Of a stretch of 64,000 nucleotides of DNA, positions 10,241 to 19,871 are shown one piece after another. Position numbers and translations under genes: made by a program. Location: positions 124,001 to 188,000 of the forward strand of contig NZ_FNAV01000008.1 of NCBI RefSeq assembly GCF_900102075.1, in the 5' to 3' direction. Each line of letters begins with the position of its first letter. Positions within the stretch are counted from its first letter, which is position 1. The stretch is from Salipiger thiooxidans. Lineage in GTDB: Bacteria; Pseudomonadota; Alphaproteobacteria; Rhodobacterales; Rhodobacteraceae. The notes beneath the pieces were generated by a model that worked only from the letters and a program-made list of their open reading frames with translations, was not told the origin of the DNA and ran no database searches.

Positions 10241-12691
10241 ATGGTTGCCATCCCCTCCAAGGCCCGCGTCGTCATCATCGGCGGCGGCGTCTCGGGCTGC
10301 TCGGTCGCCTATCACCTCGCCAGGCTCGGCTGGACCGATATCGTGCTGCTCGAGCGCAAGCAGCTCACCTCGGGCACCACGTGGCACGCGGCGGGGCTCA
10401 TCGGGCAGCTGCAGCCGAGCCAGAACCGCACACGGCTGGCCAAGTATTCCGCCGACCTCTACGCCCGGCTTGAGGAAGAGACCGGGCTCGCCACCGGCTT
10501 CCGGCAATGCGGCTCGATGACCGTGGCGCTGAGCGAGGAGCGCCGGGAAGAGATCTTCCGGCTGGCGGCGCAGGCCCGTGCCTTCGGCGTCGAGGTCAAC
10601 GAGCTGACACCGGACGAGGTGCTGAGGCTCTATCCGCATCTCAACCCCGACGGCGTGGTGGCGGGCGTTCACCTGCCGATGGACGGGCAGGCCGATCCGG
10701 GCAACATCGCGCTGGCGCTGGCCAAGGGCGCCCGTCAGAACGGCGCGCTGATCGCCGAGCGGGTCAAGGTCACCCGCGTGACCGAGGCGGACGGCCGCGT
10801 CACCGGGGTCGATTACGAACAGGACGGCGCGCCGGGCCACATCACCGCCGAGCACGTGGTCAACTGCGGCGGCATGTGGGGGCGCGAGCTTGCGGCGCAG
10901 AACGGCGTGACCCTGCCGCTGCACGCCTGCGAGCATTTCTACATCGTCACCGAGGGCATCCCCGGCCTTTCCCGGCTGCCGGTGCTGCGGGTGCCGGAGG
11001 AATGCGCCTATTACAAGGAGGATGCGGGCAAGATCCTGCTGGGGGCCTTCGAGCCCAAGGCCAAGCCCTGGGGCATGGACGGCATCCCCGAAACCTTCGA
11101 GTTCGACCAGCTGCCCGAGGATTTCGACCATTTCGAGCCCATCCTCGAGGCGGCGGTCAACCGGATGCCGATGCTGGCCGAGGCGGGCATCCACACCTTC
11201 TTCAACGGCCCCGAGAGCTTTACCCCAGACGACCGCTACTATCTTGGCGAGGCGCCGGAGCTGAAGAACTACTGGGTGGCGGCGGGCTACAACTCTATCG
11301 GCATCATCTCCTCGGGCGGGGCCGGCATGGCGCTGTCGCAGTGGATGGACAGCGGCGAGCCGCCCTTCGATCTGTGGGAGGTCGATATCCGCCGCGCCCA
11401 GCCGTTCCAGCGCAACCGCCGCTACCTCAGGGAGCGGGTGACCGAGACTCTGGGGCTGCTCTATGCCGACCATTTCCCCTACCGGCAAATGGCCTCGGCG
11501 CGGGGGGTGCGGCGCTCGGTGCTGCACGATCAGCTGAAGGCCCGCGGCGCGGTCTTTGGCGAGGTGGCGGGCCACGAGCGCGCCAACTGGTTCGCCGAGC
11601 CGGGGCAGGAGCCCGAGTATCGCTACAGCTGGAAGCGGCAAAACTGGTTTGCCAACCAGCGCGCCGAGCACATGGCGCTGCGCGACGGCGTCGGGCTGCT
11701 CGACATGAGCAGCTTCGGCAAGATCCGCGTCGAGGGGCGCGATGCGCTGTCCTTCCTGCAGACGGTCTGCGCCAACGACATGGACGTGGCGGCGGGGCGC
11801 ATCGTCTACACCCAGATGCTGAACGCGCGCGGCGGCATCGAGTGCGACCTGACGGTGACGCGGCTTTCCGAGACGGCGTTCTTCCTCGTGGTGCCGGGCG
11901 CGACGCTGCAGCGCGACCTCGCGTGGCTCCGGCGGCACGTGGGCGAGGGCTTTGTCGTCATCACCGACGTAAGCGCGGCCGAGACGGTGCTGCCGCTCAT
12001 GGGTCCCAAATCGCGTGAGCTGCTGTCGCGGGCATCACCCGCCGATTTCGGCAACGAGCCGCATCCGTTCGGCATGGCGCGCGAGATCGAGATCGGCATG
12101 GGCCTCGCCCGTGCCCACCGGGTGACCTACGTGGGCGAGCTTGGCTGGGAGCTGTATGTCGGCACCGATCAGGCCGCGCATGTCTTCGAGACGCTGCTCG
12201 AGGCGGGCGAGGATCTCGGGCTGAAGCTCTGCGGGCTGCACGCCATGGACAGCTGCCGCATCGAGAAGGGCTACCGCCATTTCGGCCACGACATCACCGA
12301 CGAGGACCACGTGCTCGAGGCCGGGCTCGGGTTTGCGGTGAAGACCGGCAAGGGCGCGTTCATCGGGCGCGAGGCGGTGCTGCGCAAGCGCGAGGAGGGG
12401 CTGTCGCGGCGGCTGGTGCAGTTTCGGCTGAAGGACCCCGAGCCGCTGCTCTTCCACAACGAGCCGGTGCTGCGCGACGGGAAGATCGTCGGGCACGTGA
12501 CCTCGGGCAACTACGGCCACACGCTCGGCGGCGCCATCGGGCTGGGCTACGTGCCTTGCCGGACGCCCGGCGAGCCCGCCGCCGAGATGCTGGCGTCCAG
12601 CTATGCCATCGAGGTGGCGGGTCAGGTCTTCGAGGCCGATGCAAGCCTGCGGCCGATGTACGACCCGGCCTCCGAGCGCGTGAAGCTCTGA
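10241..12691 (+). CDS. Dimethylglycine/sarcosine dehydrogenase, FAD oxidoreductase fused to GcvT
   Basis: 816 residues. The N-terminal DAO-type FAD domain has VVIIGGGVSGCSVAYHLA and the motif GTTWHAAGL, whose His (H49) is the covalent flavin attachment site in the dimethylglycine/sarcosine dehydrogenase family. The C-terminal half is an aminomethyltransferase (GcvT) domain that binds tetrahydrofolate and captures the methyl group as 5,10-methylene-THF. The ATG at 10241 is chosen because it begins directly before the FAD motif and has GAAGGA 9 bases upstream. The product demethylates N-methylated glycines from betaine breakdown, and exact substrate is undecided. Regulation is probably by the divergent XRE-cupin protein. 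Confidence 0.9.
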   Translation: MVAIPSKARVVIIGGGVSGCSVAYHLARLGWTDIVLLERKQLTSGTTWHAAGLIGQLQPSQNRTRLAKYSADLYARLEEETGLATGFRQCGSMTVALSEERREEIFRLAAQARAFGVEVNELTPDEVLRLYPHLNPDGVVAGVHLPMDGQADPGNIALALAKGARQNGALIAERVKVTRVTEADGRVTGVDYEQDGAPGHITAEHVVNCGGMWGRELAAQNGVTLPLHACEHFYIVTEGIPGLSRLPVLRVPEECAYYKEDAGKILLGAFEPKAKPWGMDGIPETFEFDQLPEDFDHFEPILEAAVNRMPMLAEAGIHTFFNGPESFTPDDRYYLGEAPELKNYWVAAGYNSIGIISSGGAGMALSQWMDSGEPPFDLWEVDIRRAQPFQRNRRYLRERVTETLGLLYADHFPYRQMASARGVRRSVLHDQLKARGAVFGEVAGHERANWFAEPGQEPEYRYSWKRQNWFANQRAEHMALRDGVGLLDMSSFGKIRVEGRDALSFLQTVCANDMDVAAGRIVYTQMLNARGGIECDLTVTRLSETAFFLVVPGATLQRDLAWLRRHVGEGFVVITDVSAAETVLPLMGPKSRELLSRASPADFGNEPHPFGMAREIEIGMGLARAHRVTYVGELGWELYVGTDQAAHVFETLLEAGEDLGLKLCGLHAMDSCRIEKGYRHFGHDITDEDHVLEAGLGFAVKTGKGAFIGREAVLRKREEGLSRRLVQFRLKDPEPLLFHNEPVLRDGKIVGHVTSGNYGHTLGGAIGLGYVPCRTPGEPAAEMLASSYAIEVAGQVFEADASLRPMYDPASERVKL

Positions 12692-12703
12692 GCGTCCGAA
12701 CCG

Positions 12704-12732
12704 GCGCCCCCGGAACTGACGTCCGGGCGCGC
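12704..12732. terminator. Hairpin between convergent dehydrogenase genes
   Basis: An imperfect GC stem (12704-12714 with 12722-12732, one mismatch, 7-base loop) lies in the 52-base gap between two convergent genes. There is no T-run, so it is only a probable bidirectional terminator. Confidence 0.4.
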
Positions 12733-12743
12733 CTGAGGCGCGT

Positions 12744-14054
12744 CTATTCCGCCGCGGTGCCGTAGGCCACGTTGCGCCCGCCGTAGCGCCGCACCCGCAG
12801 GTTGGCCTGTTCGGCGTGGCCGACGAAGCCTTCGAGCATGCAGAGCCGCGAACAGTACTCGCCGATCTCCGCCGCCGCCGCGTCGGTGGTGACCTTCTGG
12901 TAGGAGTGGGTCTTGAGGAACTTGCCGACCCAGAGCCCGCCGGTGTAGCGCCCCGCCTTCCTGGTCGGCAGCGTGTGGTTGGTGCCGATCACCTTGTCAC
13001 CGTTGGCGACATTGGTGCGCGGCCCGAGGAACAGCGCGCCGTAGCAGGTCATGTTCTCGAGGTACCAGTCGTCGCGGTCGGTCATCACCTGCACGTGCTC
13101 GGAGGCGATGTCGTCGGCCACCGCCAGCATCTCGTCGTAGCTGTCGCAGAGGATGACCTCGCCGTAATCCTCCCAGCTCTTGCGGGCGGTCTCGGCGGTG
13201 GGAAGGATCGAGAGGATGCGCTCGACCTCGGCCAGCGTTGCGGTGGCGAGGCTTTCCGAGTTGGTCACCAGCACCGCGGGCGAGTTGTAGCCGTGCTCGG
13301 CCTGCCCGAGCAGGTCGGTGGCGCACATCTCGGCGTCTACGGTGTCGTCGGCGATCACCATGGTCTCGGTCGGTCCGGCGAAGAGGTCGATGCCGACGCG
13401 CCCGAAGAGCTGGCGCTTGGCTTCGGCGACGAAGGCGTTGCCGGGACCCACCAGCATGTGCACCGGCTCCATGGTCTCGGTGCCGATGGCCATGGCGCCG
13501 ATGGCCTGGATGCCGCCCAGCACGTGGATCTCGTGGGCGCCGCCGAAATGCATCGCCGCGATCACGCCGGGGTTTGGCTTGCCCTTGAAGGGCGGGGTGC
13601 AGGCGACGATGCGGGGCACGCCGGCCACCGCGGCGGTCAGCACCGACATGTGCGCCGAGGCCACCATCGGGAACTTGCCGCCGGGCACGTAGCAGCCCAC
13701 CGACTGCACCGGGATGTTGCGGTGGCCGAGGATCACGCCGGGCAGGGTCTCGATCTCGATGTCGAGCATCGACGCCCGCTGCGCCTCGGCGAAGGCGCGG
13801 ACCTGGGCCTGGGCGAAGTGGATGTCCTCGATCTCGCGCGGGGTGAGCTGGGCGATCAGCGCGTCGATCTCGTCCTGGCTGAGGCGGAAGCTCTGCGGTG
13901 CGTAACCGTCGAATGTCTCGCTCAGCTCGCGCACGGCGACGTCGCCGCGTGACTCGATGTCCTTCAGCGTGGCCTCGACCGTGGCGCGCACCTTCTCGTC
14001 GTCCTCGTTGCGCAGATCGGCCGGGCGGCCCGTCTTGAGATGGCGGATGGCCAT
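12744..14054 (-). CDS. Histidinol-dehydrogenase-family NAD+ dehydrogenase (HpsN-like)
   Basis: 436 residues, zinc- and NAD-dependent fold of histidinol dehydrogenase. Expected metal/catalytic positions are visible: QAEHG (zinc Gln and His), SEHVQV (catalytic Glu-His pair), the Asp in [16 protein letters not shown], and a C-terminal His in [10 protein letters not shown]. It is not in a histidine operon. It sits between a methylated-amine dehydrogenase and a LacI regulator, so it is a catabolic paralogue like sulfopropanediol 3-dehydrogenase (HpsN). The substrate is unknown. The ATG at 14054 has GGAGGAG just upstream. Divergent from the LacI gene, with operator-like dyads in between. Confidence 0.85.
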   Translation of the reverse strand: MAIRHLKTGRPADLRNEDDEKVRATVEATLKDIESRGDVAVRELSETFDGYAPQSFRLSQDEIDALIAQLTPREIEDIHFAQAQVRAFAEAQRASMLDIEIETLPGVILGHRNIPVQSVGCYVPGGKFPMVASAHMSVLTAAVAGVPRIVACTPPFKGKPNPGVIAAMHFGGAHEIHVLGGIQAIGAMAIGTETMEPVHMLVGPGNAFVAEAKRQLFGRVGIDLFAGPTETMVIADDTVDAEMCATDLLGQAEHGYNSPAVLVTNSESLATATLAEVERILSILPTAETARKSWEDYGEVILCDSYDEMLAVADDIASEHVQVMTDRDDWYLENMTCYGALFLGPRTNVANGDKVIGTNHTLPTRKAGRYTGGLWVGKFLKTHSYQKVTTDAAAAEIGEYCSRLCMLEGFVGHAEQANLRVRRYGGRNVAYGTAAE

Positions 14055-14113
14055 GTCGTCTCCTCCGTTGGGGTATGACGCATGGAAGACCCTGCGCGGG
14101 TCCGGCTGCAATA

Positions 14114-14140
14114 TTTCAGCGAAAAACTGAAAATCTTTCA
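14114..14140. promoter_or_regulatory. Overlapping dyads, candidate LacI-family operator
   Basis: TTTCAG-N7-CTGAAA (14114-14132) overlaps TGAAA-ATC-TTTCA (14128-14140) in the divergent region of the HisD-like dehydrogenase and the LacI regulator. Position suggests autoregulated control of both genes. Confidence 0.45.
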
Positions 14141-14184
14141 TGACCTGCGTTTTGCTGTAGGCTTCGGGTCGAATCGGAGGAGAG

Positions 14185-15168
14185 ATGCCCAAGGTCACGG
14201 CGAAACTGGTGGCAGAGCGGGCCGGCGTGTCGGTCGCGGCGGTGAGTCGCGCCTTTCAGCCGGGCGCGCCGCTGGCGCCCGAAAAGCGCGCGCTGGTGTT
14301 GCGTATCGCGCAGGAGCTCGGCTACGTGCCGCCCGCCGCGCGCAGCCTCAGCCAGCTCGGGACGCGGAGCGTGAGCCTCGTCGCGGGCGATCTCACGAAC
14401 CCGTTCTACTCGGGCGTGCTCGAACTGCTGTCGCAGGAACTGCACAAGCGCGGGCGGCGGCTGACCCTGCACGCGGTGCCCCCGGGCGAGACCGTGGACG
14501 TGGCGATGGAGCAGGTGCTGGGCTATCGCGCCGACGCCGCTATCGTGACCTCAGCGCACATGTCCTCCGAGCTGGTGCGCCGCTGCCGCGAGGCCAACCT
14601 GCCGGTGGTGCTGCTGAACCGGGTGCAGCCCGACAGCCGGATGACCGCGGTGACCTGCGACAACCACGCGGGCGGGCGGCTGATCGCGGCGCGGTTCCTG
14701 ACGTCGGGTCGGCAGCGCATCGGGCACATGACCGGGGTCCCCGACACCTCGACCCATATCGAGCGGTCGCGCGGGTTCCTCGACCGGCTGGCCGAGGCTG
14801 ACCGCGTGCCCGTCGTCAGTGCCTGCGGCGGCTTCTCCTACGCCGGTGCTATGGAGGCGGCGGCCGATATGCTCGACGGCGGCCCGCGGCCCGACGCGGT
14901 GTTCTGCGAGAACGACGTCATGGCGCTGGCGCTGATCGATGCGGCGCGGGCGCGGGGGCTGCGGGTGCCCGAGGATCTGGCGGTGATCGGCTTTGACGAT
15001 ATCCCGATGGCGGGGTGGCAATCCTACCGGCTGACCACCGTGCGCCAGCCGATCCGCCGCATGGTGGCCGAGGCGCTGACCCTGATCGAGCAGCTGCAGA
15101 GCGACGGCGCGGGCTGCGGCGCGATCCGGGTGCTGCCCGTCGACCTCGTTGCCCGCGACACCGGCTAG
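14185..15168 (+). CDS. LacI-family transcriptional regulator
   Basis: 327 residues. The N-terminal helix-turn-helix is [20 protein letters not shown], followed by the hinge and a periplasmic-binding-protein-like effector domain with [12 protein letters not shown] near the end, diagnostic for LacI/GalR. The ATG is preceded by GGAGGAG. It is divergent from the HisD-like dehydrogenase, its most likely target. It could also influence the TTT island downstream, but a convergent GntR gene intervenes. Effector unknown. Confidence 0.88.
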   Translation: MPKVTAKLVAERAGVSVAAVSRAFQPGAPLAPEKRALVLRIAQELGYVPPAARSLSQLGTRSVSLVAGDLTNPFYSGVLELLSQELHKRGRRLTLHAVPPGETVDVAMEQVLGYRADAAIVTSAHMSSELVRRCREANLPVVLLNRVQPDSRMTAVTCDNHAGGRLIAARFLTSGRQRIGHMTGVPDTSTHIERSRGFLDRLAEADRVPVVSACGGFSYAGAMEAAADMLDGGPRPDAVFCENDVMALALIDAARARGLRVPEDLAVIGFDDIPMAGWQSYRLTTVRQPIRRMVAEALTLIEQLQSDGAGCGAIRVLPVDLVARDTG

Positions 15169-15177
15169 AGCGGCGGC

Positions 15178-15849
15178 CTAGCGCAGGCCGCGCCGGCGCT
15201 CCTCGAGCGTGGCGGCGGCCGAGAGGATGTGCACCCGCATCGCCGCCTGCGCCAGCGGCCCGTCGCGCAGACGGAAGGCGCGCATGAGCAGCCGGTGGTC
15301 GCCGTCGCTGCGTGCCGTGTCCTCGTCCGAGAACTGCCGGTAGGTCATCGTCAGGATCGCAAGGTCGGTCAGCTGGGTGACGATCTTCTCTGCATGCGCC
15401 ACGCCCGAGATCCGCAGGATCCGCATGTGCAGCGTCCGGTTCAGGCCGCTGCGCAAGGCGGCGTCGTCGCTGGCCTCCATGCCGTCGCAGAGCTGCTCGA
15501 GCTCCAGCAGGTCATGGGCGGTGATGCGCTCGGCGCAGCGATAGGCGGCGGTGCCCTCGATGTCGGCGCGCACCTCGAAGCTGCTGTTGACCTCGTCGGG
15601 ATTCCAGCGCCGCACCATGGCGCCCGCGTGGGGCCGCACCTCGATGTAGCCGTCGGCGGCGAGGTTGCGCAGCGCCTCGCGGACCGGGGTGCGGCTGACG
15701 CCGAGCTCGGCGGCGAGCGCCGCCTCTCCCAGCTTGTCGCCCGAGCGCAGCGCCCCCGAGATGATGCCGTCGCGCACGTGCAGATAGACCCGCGCCACGT
15801 TGGTGCCCTCGGTCAGGTGGGCGGGAAGGTCGGGAAGGTAATCCTCCAT
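15178..15849 (-). CDS. GntR-family (FCD/VanR) regulator of the TTT island
   Basis: 223 residues. Winged helix-turn-helix with EAALAAELGVSRTPVREALR, then an all-helical FCD ligand-binding domain in which metal-ligand-type residues are plausible (RTLHMRI, DHRLLM). FCD regulators usually sense small carboxylates. The ATG at 15849 is chosen because further upstream codons form a leader unlike the family. It is divergent from tctC, and three TGTATGC repeats in the 133-base intergenic region are likely binding sites. Probably represses the transporter-lyase-hydratase operon until its carboxylate is present. Confidence 0.88.
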   Translation of the reverse strand: MEDYLPDLPAHLTEGTNVARVYLHVRDGIISGALRSGDKLGEAALAAELGVSRTPVREALRNLAADGYIEVRPHAGAMVRRWNPDEVNSSFEVRADIEGTAAYRCAERITAHDLLELEQLCDGMEASDDAALRSGLNRTLHMRILRISGVAHAEKIVTQLTDLAILTMTYRQFSDEDTARSDGDHRLLMRAFRLRDGPLAQAAMRVHILSAAATLEERRRGLR

Positions 15850-15886
15850 CGCGGGCGCTCCGTGCTCATGAAAATTTTTCACTCCC

Positions 15887-15969
15887 TGTATGCTGCATTG
15901 ACGAGATGTATGCAATGATGCTGAAAAGACGCCAGAGGAGACCAATAATCAGCATCGTTGTATGCAATA
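15887..15969. promoter_or_regulatory. Three TGTATGC repeats, candidate GntR operators
   Basis: TGTATGCTGCA (15887-15897), TGTATGCAATGA (15907 on) and TTGTATGCAATAA (from 15959) lie in the GntR-tctC divergent region. The third copy approaches the TTGTATACAA-type palindrome common for FadR-group regulators. The spacing suggests multiple operator occupancy including one next to the tctC ribosome-binding site. Confidence 0.55.
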
Positions 15970-15982
15970 AGGGAGGAAAGCA

Positions 15983-16972
15983 ATGACCTACACACGCAGA
16001 ACACTGCTGCGCACCGCACTGGCCGCGCCGGCGGTGCTCGGGCTCGGGACGCTGGGGGCGAACGCCTATCCTGCGCGCAAGCTGTCGCTGGTGGTGCCGT
16101 TCGACGCGGGTGGCTCGGCGGACCGCATGGCGCGCGCCATCGCGCAGTTCCTGCCCTCGGAGCTCGGCGAGACGCCGGTCACCGTGGTGAACCGCTCGGG
16201 CGGTTCGGGCGCGCTGGGGCACAGCTGGTTCGTGCGCCAGCCCGACGACGGCAGCTTCGCGCTGGTCTCGCCGGTGAACCCCTACCTGATCTCGAACGTC
16301 CTGCGCGGGCAGGGCGGCCTGAACTGGGAGGACTTCCACCACATCAACGGCCAGTGGCAGGATTACTACGCCGTCTTCGTGAACAACGAGCAGCCCTACC
16401 AGACAATGGCCGAGCTGGTGGCCGACATCCGCGACAACCCCGGCAAGGTGAGCTGCGCCATCATCCCCGGCGACGGCGGCCACATCTCGGCGCTGATCCT
16501 GCTCGAGACACTGGGCATCCCCGAGACCAACGTGAACTGGGTGACCTATGACGGTGGCGGGCCGATGCGCACCGCGATCGCCGGCAACCAGGTGACGATG
16601 ACCTTCACCGCGGCACTCGGCAGCAACGTCATCAAGGATCAGGTCCGCGCGCTCGCCGTCTACCGCAACGAGCCCGATCCCGACCGCTGGGACGCGCCGG
16701 TGATCAACGAGGCGCTGACCGAGCTCGGCGTCGAGGTGCCGGTGCTGGCCGCCGACCTGCGCTGCCTCTCGGTGCAGTCGAGCTTTGTCGAGAAGCACCC
16801 GGACGTCTATGAAGAGCTGGTCGCGGCCTACAAGCGGATGCTCGAGCGCGACGACTTCAAGGCGTTCATCGCCGAGGGCCAGATCGGCGGCGACTGGCTG
16901 GGCCCCGAGGCGACCGCGGCCTCGCTCCAGCAGAGCTACGACGTGTTCTCGCGCTACATCTCGCAGATGTAA
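15983..16972 (+). CDS. tctC: TTT transporter substrate-binding protein (TctC/Bug family)
   Basis: 329-residue periplasmic binding protein of the tripartite tricarboxylate transporter. The N-terminus YTRRTLLRTALAAPA has a twin-arginine-like motif and ends GANA, so Tat or Sec export is possible. The mature part opens with KLSLVVPFDAGGSADRMAR, the Bug-family carboxylate-binding loop. GGAGG lies just before the ATG. First gene of an operon with tctB 4 bases downstream, tctA, a lyase and a LeuCD-like pair, so the ligand is probably a di- or tricarboxylate. Regulated presumably by the divergent GntR protein. Confidence 0.9.
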   Translation: MTYTRRTLLRTALAAPAVLGLGTLGANAYPARKLSLVVPFDAGGSADRMARAIAQFLPSELGETPVTVVNRSGGSGALGHSWFVRQPDDGSFALVSPVNPYLISNVLRGQGGLNWEDFHHINGQWQDYYAVFVNNEQPYQTMAELVADIRDNPGKVSCAIIPGDGGHISALILLETLGIPETNVNWVTYDGGGPMRTAIAGNQVTMTFTAALGSNVIKDQVRALAVYRNEPDPDRWDAPVINEALTELGVEVPVLAADLRCLSVQSSFVEKHPDVYEELVAAYKRMLERDDFKAFIAEGQIGGDWLGPEATAASLQQSYDVFSRYISQM

Positions 16973-16976
16973 TCCG

Positions 16977-17444
16977 ATGAACCTGACTGCGAACAGAGCG
17001 GGCCATTTCGGCCTGCTCGCCCTTCTTGCAGGCTTCACCCTGTGGTTCACCGCCTCCGCGTGGGAGGCGGACGCGACCCTGGTGAACATGATCCTGATTG
17101 GTCCGGTCGCGTTCCTGGCGCTGGGGCTGATCGCCGCCATCGGCATCGGCCTGCTGCTGAACCCCGAACGCGATGCCGAGCCCGCAGAGCCCGCCGAGAC
17201 CGACACGTTCCGCGAGCGCTGGGGCGTGGCCATCGGCTGCCTTGCGCTGGCGCTCTACGTGCTCAGCCTCGAGACCATCGGCTTCGACGTGGCGGGCGTG
17301 ATCTTCTGCGCCGCCTGCATGGTGCTCATGGGGCGCCGCAACTGGCTGGTGATCGCGGCTTATTCGCTCTTCGTGGGGCTTGCCCCCGTCTGGATCCTCG
17401 AGGGTCCGATGGGCATCCCCGTCCACACGCTGATCCTGGAGTAG
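16977..17444 (+). CDS. tctB: TTT transporter small membrane subunit TctB
   Basis: 155 residues with four predicted membrane helices and the low sequence conservation typical for TctB. It starts 4 bases after the tctC stop and ends 4 bases before tctA, so the three are cotranscribed and translationally close. Identification rests on size, hydropathy and position. Confidence 0.85.
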   Translation: MNLTANRAGHFGLLALLAGFTLWFTASAWEADATLVNMILIGPVAFLALGLIAAIGIGLLLNPERDAEPAEPAETDTFRERWGVAIGCLALALYVLSLETIGFDVAGVIFCAACMVLMGRRNWLVIAAYSLFVGLAPVWILEGPMGIPVHTLILE

Positions 17445-17448
17445 ACCG

Positions 17449-18984
17449 ATGCTGGACCTCGCCGCCATCTGGGATGCCTTCGGCATGCTCTTCGCGATGC
17501 CCATGGCCTGGGTCGTGGTGCCGCTGGGGCTGCTGATCGGGCTGGTCTTCGGCGCCGTGCCGGGGCTCTCGGTGCCCATCGCCATGGCCGTCTTCCTGCC
17601 GATGACGCTCTACATGGAGTTCACCGAGGCCATCCTCTTCCTCACCGCGATCTTCACCGGCGGCGGCTTCGGCGGCTCGATCCCGGCGATCCTGATGAAC
17701 GTGCCCGGCACCTCGGCCGCCATCGCCACCTGTTTCGACGGCCACCCGATGGTGCGCCGGGGCGAGCACAACCGCGCGCTCGGCCTCGCGCTCGGCGCCT
17801 CGACGGTGGGTACGGCGGTGGGCTACCTGCTGCTCTTTCTGGTGCTCGAGCCGATCTCGGGCTTCGTGCTCCGGCTGGGCCCTTCCGAGCTGTTCCTCGT
17901 CGCCGTCATCGGCCTGCTGCTGATCGGGCTGATGACCGACGGGCGCTTCGCCCGGGCGGTGGTCGCGGGCTGCATCGGCGTGCTGCTGTCGCTCATCGGC
18001 ATGAGCAGCGCCGGCATCGAGCGCGGCACCTTCGGCAGCATCTACCTGCTCGACGGAATCGACGCCAACGCCGCCATCATCGGCATCTTCGCCGCCTCCG
18101 AGCTGTTCCGGCTGGTCAAGCACGACTACCTCGTCGAGGCGCAGGACAAGCGGTCGGTGTCGATCCGCGAGATCGCCCGCGGCTTCGCCGACATCCGCCA
18201 CAACCTGCCGACGCTGGGCCGCGGCTCGCTGCTTGGCGCGGGGCTGGGCGTGATCCCGGGCATCGGTTCGTCGATCGCCAACCTCGTGAGCTACACCATC
18301 ACCAAGCAGCTCTCGAAGGAGCCCGAGAGCTTCGGCAAGGGCAACCCGAACGGCGTGGTCGCGGCAGAATCCGCCAATTCCTCGTCCGAGGGCGGCTCGA
18401 TGGTGGGCCTGCTCGCGCTCGGCATCCCGTCAAGCGCCGCCACCGCGATCATGCTCTCGGCCTTCTCGATGCACAACATCACCGGCGGGCCGCGCTTCAT
18501 CTCGGACCAGAAGGATGTGGTCTACGCGATCATCGCGGGCAACCTGATCCAGGCGGTGATGCTGGGCATCATCGGGCTGCTCTTCATCCGCATGATCGTC
18601 TACCTCGTGCGGGTGCCGCTCAGCTACCTGCTGCCGCCCATCGTGATCTGCACCGTGCTGGGCAGCTACGCGCTGACCTCGAGCCTCTCGGGGCCGGTCA
18701 CGCTGGTCGCCTTCTCGTTCCTCGGCGTGGTGCTGAAGCGCTACAACTACTCGGTGGTGGCGACCGTCATCGGCCTGCTGCTGGGCCTGATGATGGAGGG
18801 CAACCTCGTGCGGACCTGGCAGCTCGGCGGCTCGAGCCTCAGCCCGATGTTCACCCGCCCGGTCTCGCTCGTGCTGATCGCGCTGATTGTCGCCTCGGTG
18901 GCGCTGGCGCTCTGGGTCACGGCCCGCCGCAAATCCTCGCAACCCTTTAGGCAAACCGGCGAACCGCACCGCGGCGACGCCTGA
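17449..18984 (+). CDS. tctA: TTT transporter large membrane subunit TctA
   Basis: 511 residues, about twelve membrane helices. It has the TctA signatures GAVPGLSVPIAMAVFLP, GGGFGGSIPAILMNVPGT, DGHPM and, in the second half, GLGVIPGIGSSIANLVSYT with AESANSSSEGGSMVG. It is the ion-coupled channel of the TctABC importer, in the inner membrane. Placed directly before the lyase gene in the same operon. A decayed TctA fragment from a different system is present near 52.2 kb. Confidence 0.93.
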   Translation: MLDLAAIWDAFGMLFAMPMAWVVVPLGLLIGLVFGAVPGLSVPIAMAVFLPMTLYMEFTEAILFLTAIFTGGGFGGSIPAILMNVPGTSAAIATCFDGHPMVRRGEHNRALGLALGASTVGTAVGYLLLFLVLEPISGFVLRLGPSELFLVAVIGLLLIGLMTDGRFARAVVAGCIGVLLSLIGMSSAGIERGTFGSIYLLDGIDANAAIIGIFAASELFRLVKHDYLVEAQDKRSVSIREIARGFADIRHNLPTLGRGSLLGAGLGVIPGIGSSIANLVSYTITKQLSKEPESFGKGNPNGVVAAESANSSSEGGSMVGLLALGIPSSAATAIMLSAFSMHNITGGPRFISDQKDVVYAIIAGNLIQAVMLGIIGLLFIRMIVYLVRVPLSYLLPPIVICTVLGSYALTSSLSGPVTLVAFSFLGVVLKRYNYSVVATVIGLLLGLMMEGNLVRTWQLGGSSLSPMFTRPVSLVLIALIVASVALALWVTARRKSSQPFRQTGEPHRGDA

Positions 18985-19007
18985 TCCCAAGAACGGAGAC
19001 AAGACAC

Positions 19008-19871
19008 ATGGCTGACGCAAGACTGAAGCAGGCCATCGCCAAGAAGGAATTCGTCGTCGCCCCGGGCGTCTTCGACCTGATCTCGGCGCTGATGGCGAAC
19101 TCGATGGACTTCAAGGCGCTCTACGTTACCGGCTACGGCACCGTGGCCTCGTATCTCGGCGTGCCCGATGCCGGCATCGCCACCTACCGCGACATGCTCG
19201 AGCGCATCGCGCAGATCTGCAAGCGCACCGAGCTGCCGGTCATCGCCGACGCCGACACCGGCTACGGCGGGCTTCTGAACGTGCGCACTACCGTCGAGGG
19301 CTACGAGGCGGCGGGCGTCACCGCGATGCAGATGGAGGACCAGGAGTTCCCCAAGAAATGCGGTCACACGCCGTTCCGCAAGGTGATCCCCACCAGCGAG
19401 ATGCAGCGCAAGATCGAGGTCGCCGCCAAGGCGCGCAAGTCCGACGACTTCCTGATCATCGCCCGCACCGACAGCCGCACCTCGCTCGGCATCGACGAGG
19501 CCATCGCCCGCGGCAAGGCCTATGCCGAGGCCGGCGCCGACGTGGTCTTCATCGAGAGCCCCGAGTCCGAGGTCGAGATGCTGGCCGTGGCCGAGGCGGT
19601 GAAGGCGCCGCTCTTTGCCAACATGGTCAACGGCGGACGCACGCCGCTGCTCTCCGCCGACCGGCTGGCCGAGATGGGCTATTCCATCGCCATCCACCCG
19701 GCGGTCGGCTTCCTCGCGGTGACGCGGGCGCTTCAGAAGGCCTATGGCGACCTGCTGGCCCATGGCGAGACCACCGACGCGGTGGACCTCTATTCCTTCG
19801 CCGAGATGAACAAGCTGCTGGGCTTCGAGGACATCTGGTCCTTCGAAAAGGAATGGGCCGAGGCCGTCTGA
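19008..19871 (+). CDS. Isocitrate-lyase-superfamily C-C lyase (methylisocitrate/dimethylmalate-lyase type)
   Basis: 287 residues, single-domain PEP mutase/isocitrate lyase barrel. Visible motifs are [11 protein letters not shown] (metal-binding Asp), [13 protein letters not shown] with the lyase catalytic Cys at C118, and IARTDSR. The Cys marks a lyase rather than a phosphonomutase or oxaloacetate decarboxylase. Family members split 2-methylisocitrate or 2,3-dimethylmalate to pyruvate/propionate-type products. ACGGAG precedes the ATG. It overlaps the LeuC-like gene by one base, so lyase and hydratase are made together. This pairing recalls the dimethylmaleate hydratase plus dimethylmalate lyase step of nicotinate fermentation. 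Actual substrate is unknown. Confidence 0.85.
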   Translation: MADARLKQAIAKKEFVVAPGVFDLISALMANSMDFKALYVTGYGTVASYLGVPDAGIATYRDMLERIAQICKRTELPVIADADTGYGGLLNVRTTVEGYEAAGVTAMQMEDQEFPKKCGHTPFRKVIPTSEMQRKIEVAAKARKSDDFLIIARTDSRTSLGIDEAIARGKAYAEAGADVVFIESPESEVEMLAVAEAVKAPLFANMVNGGRTPLLSADRLAEMGYSIAIHPAVGFLAVTRALQKAYGDLLAHGETTDAVDLYSFAEMNKLLGFEDIWSFEKEWAEAV

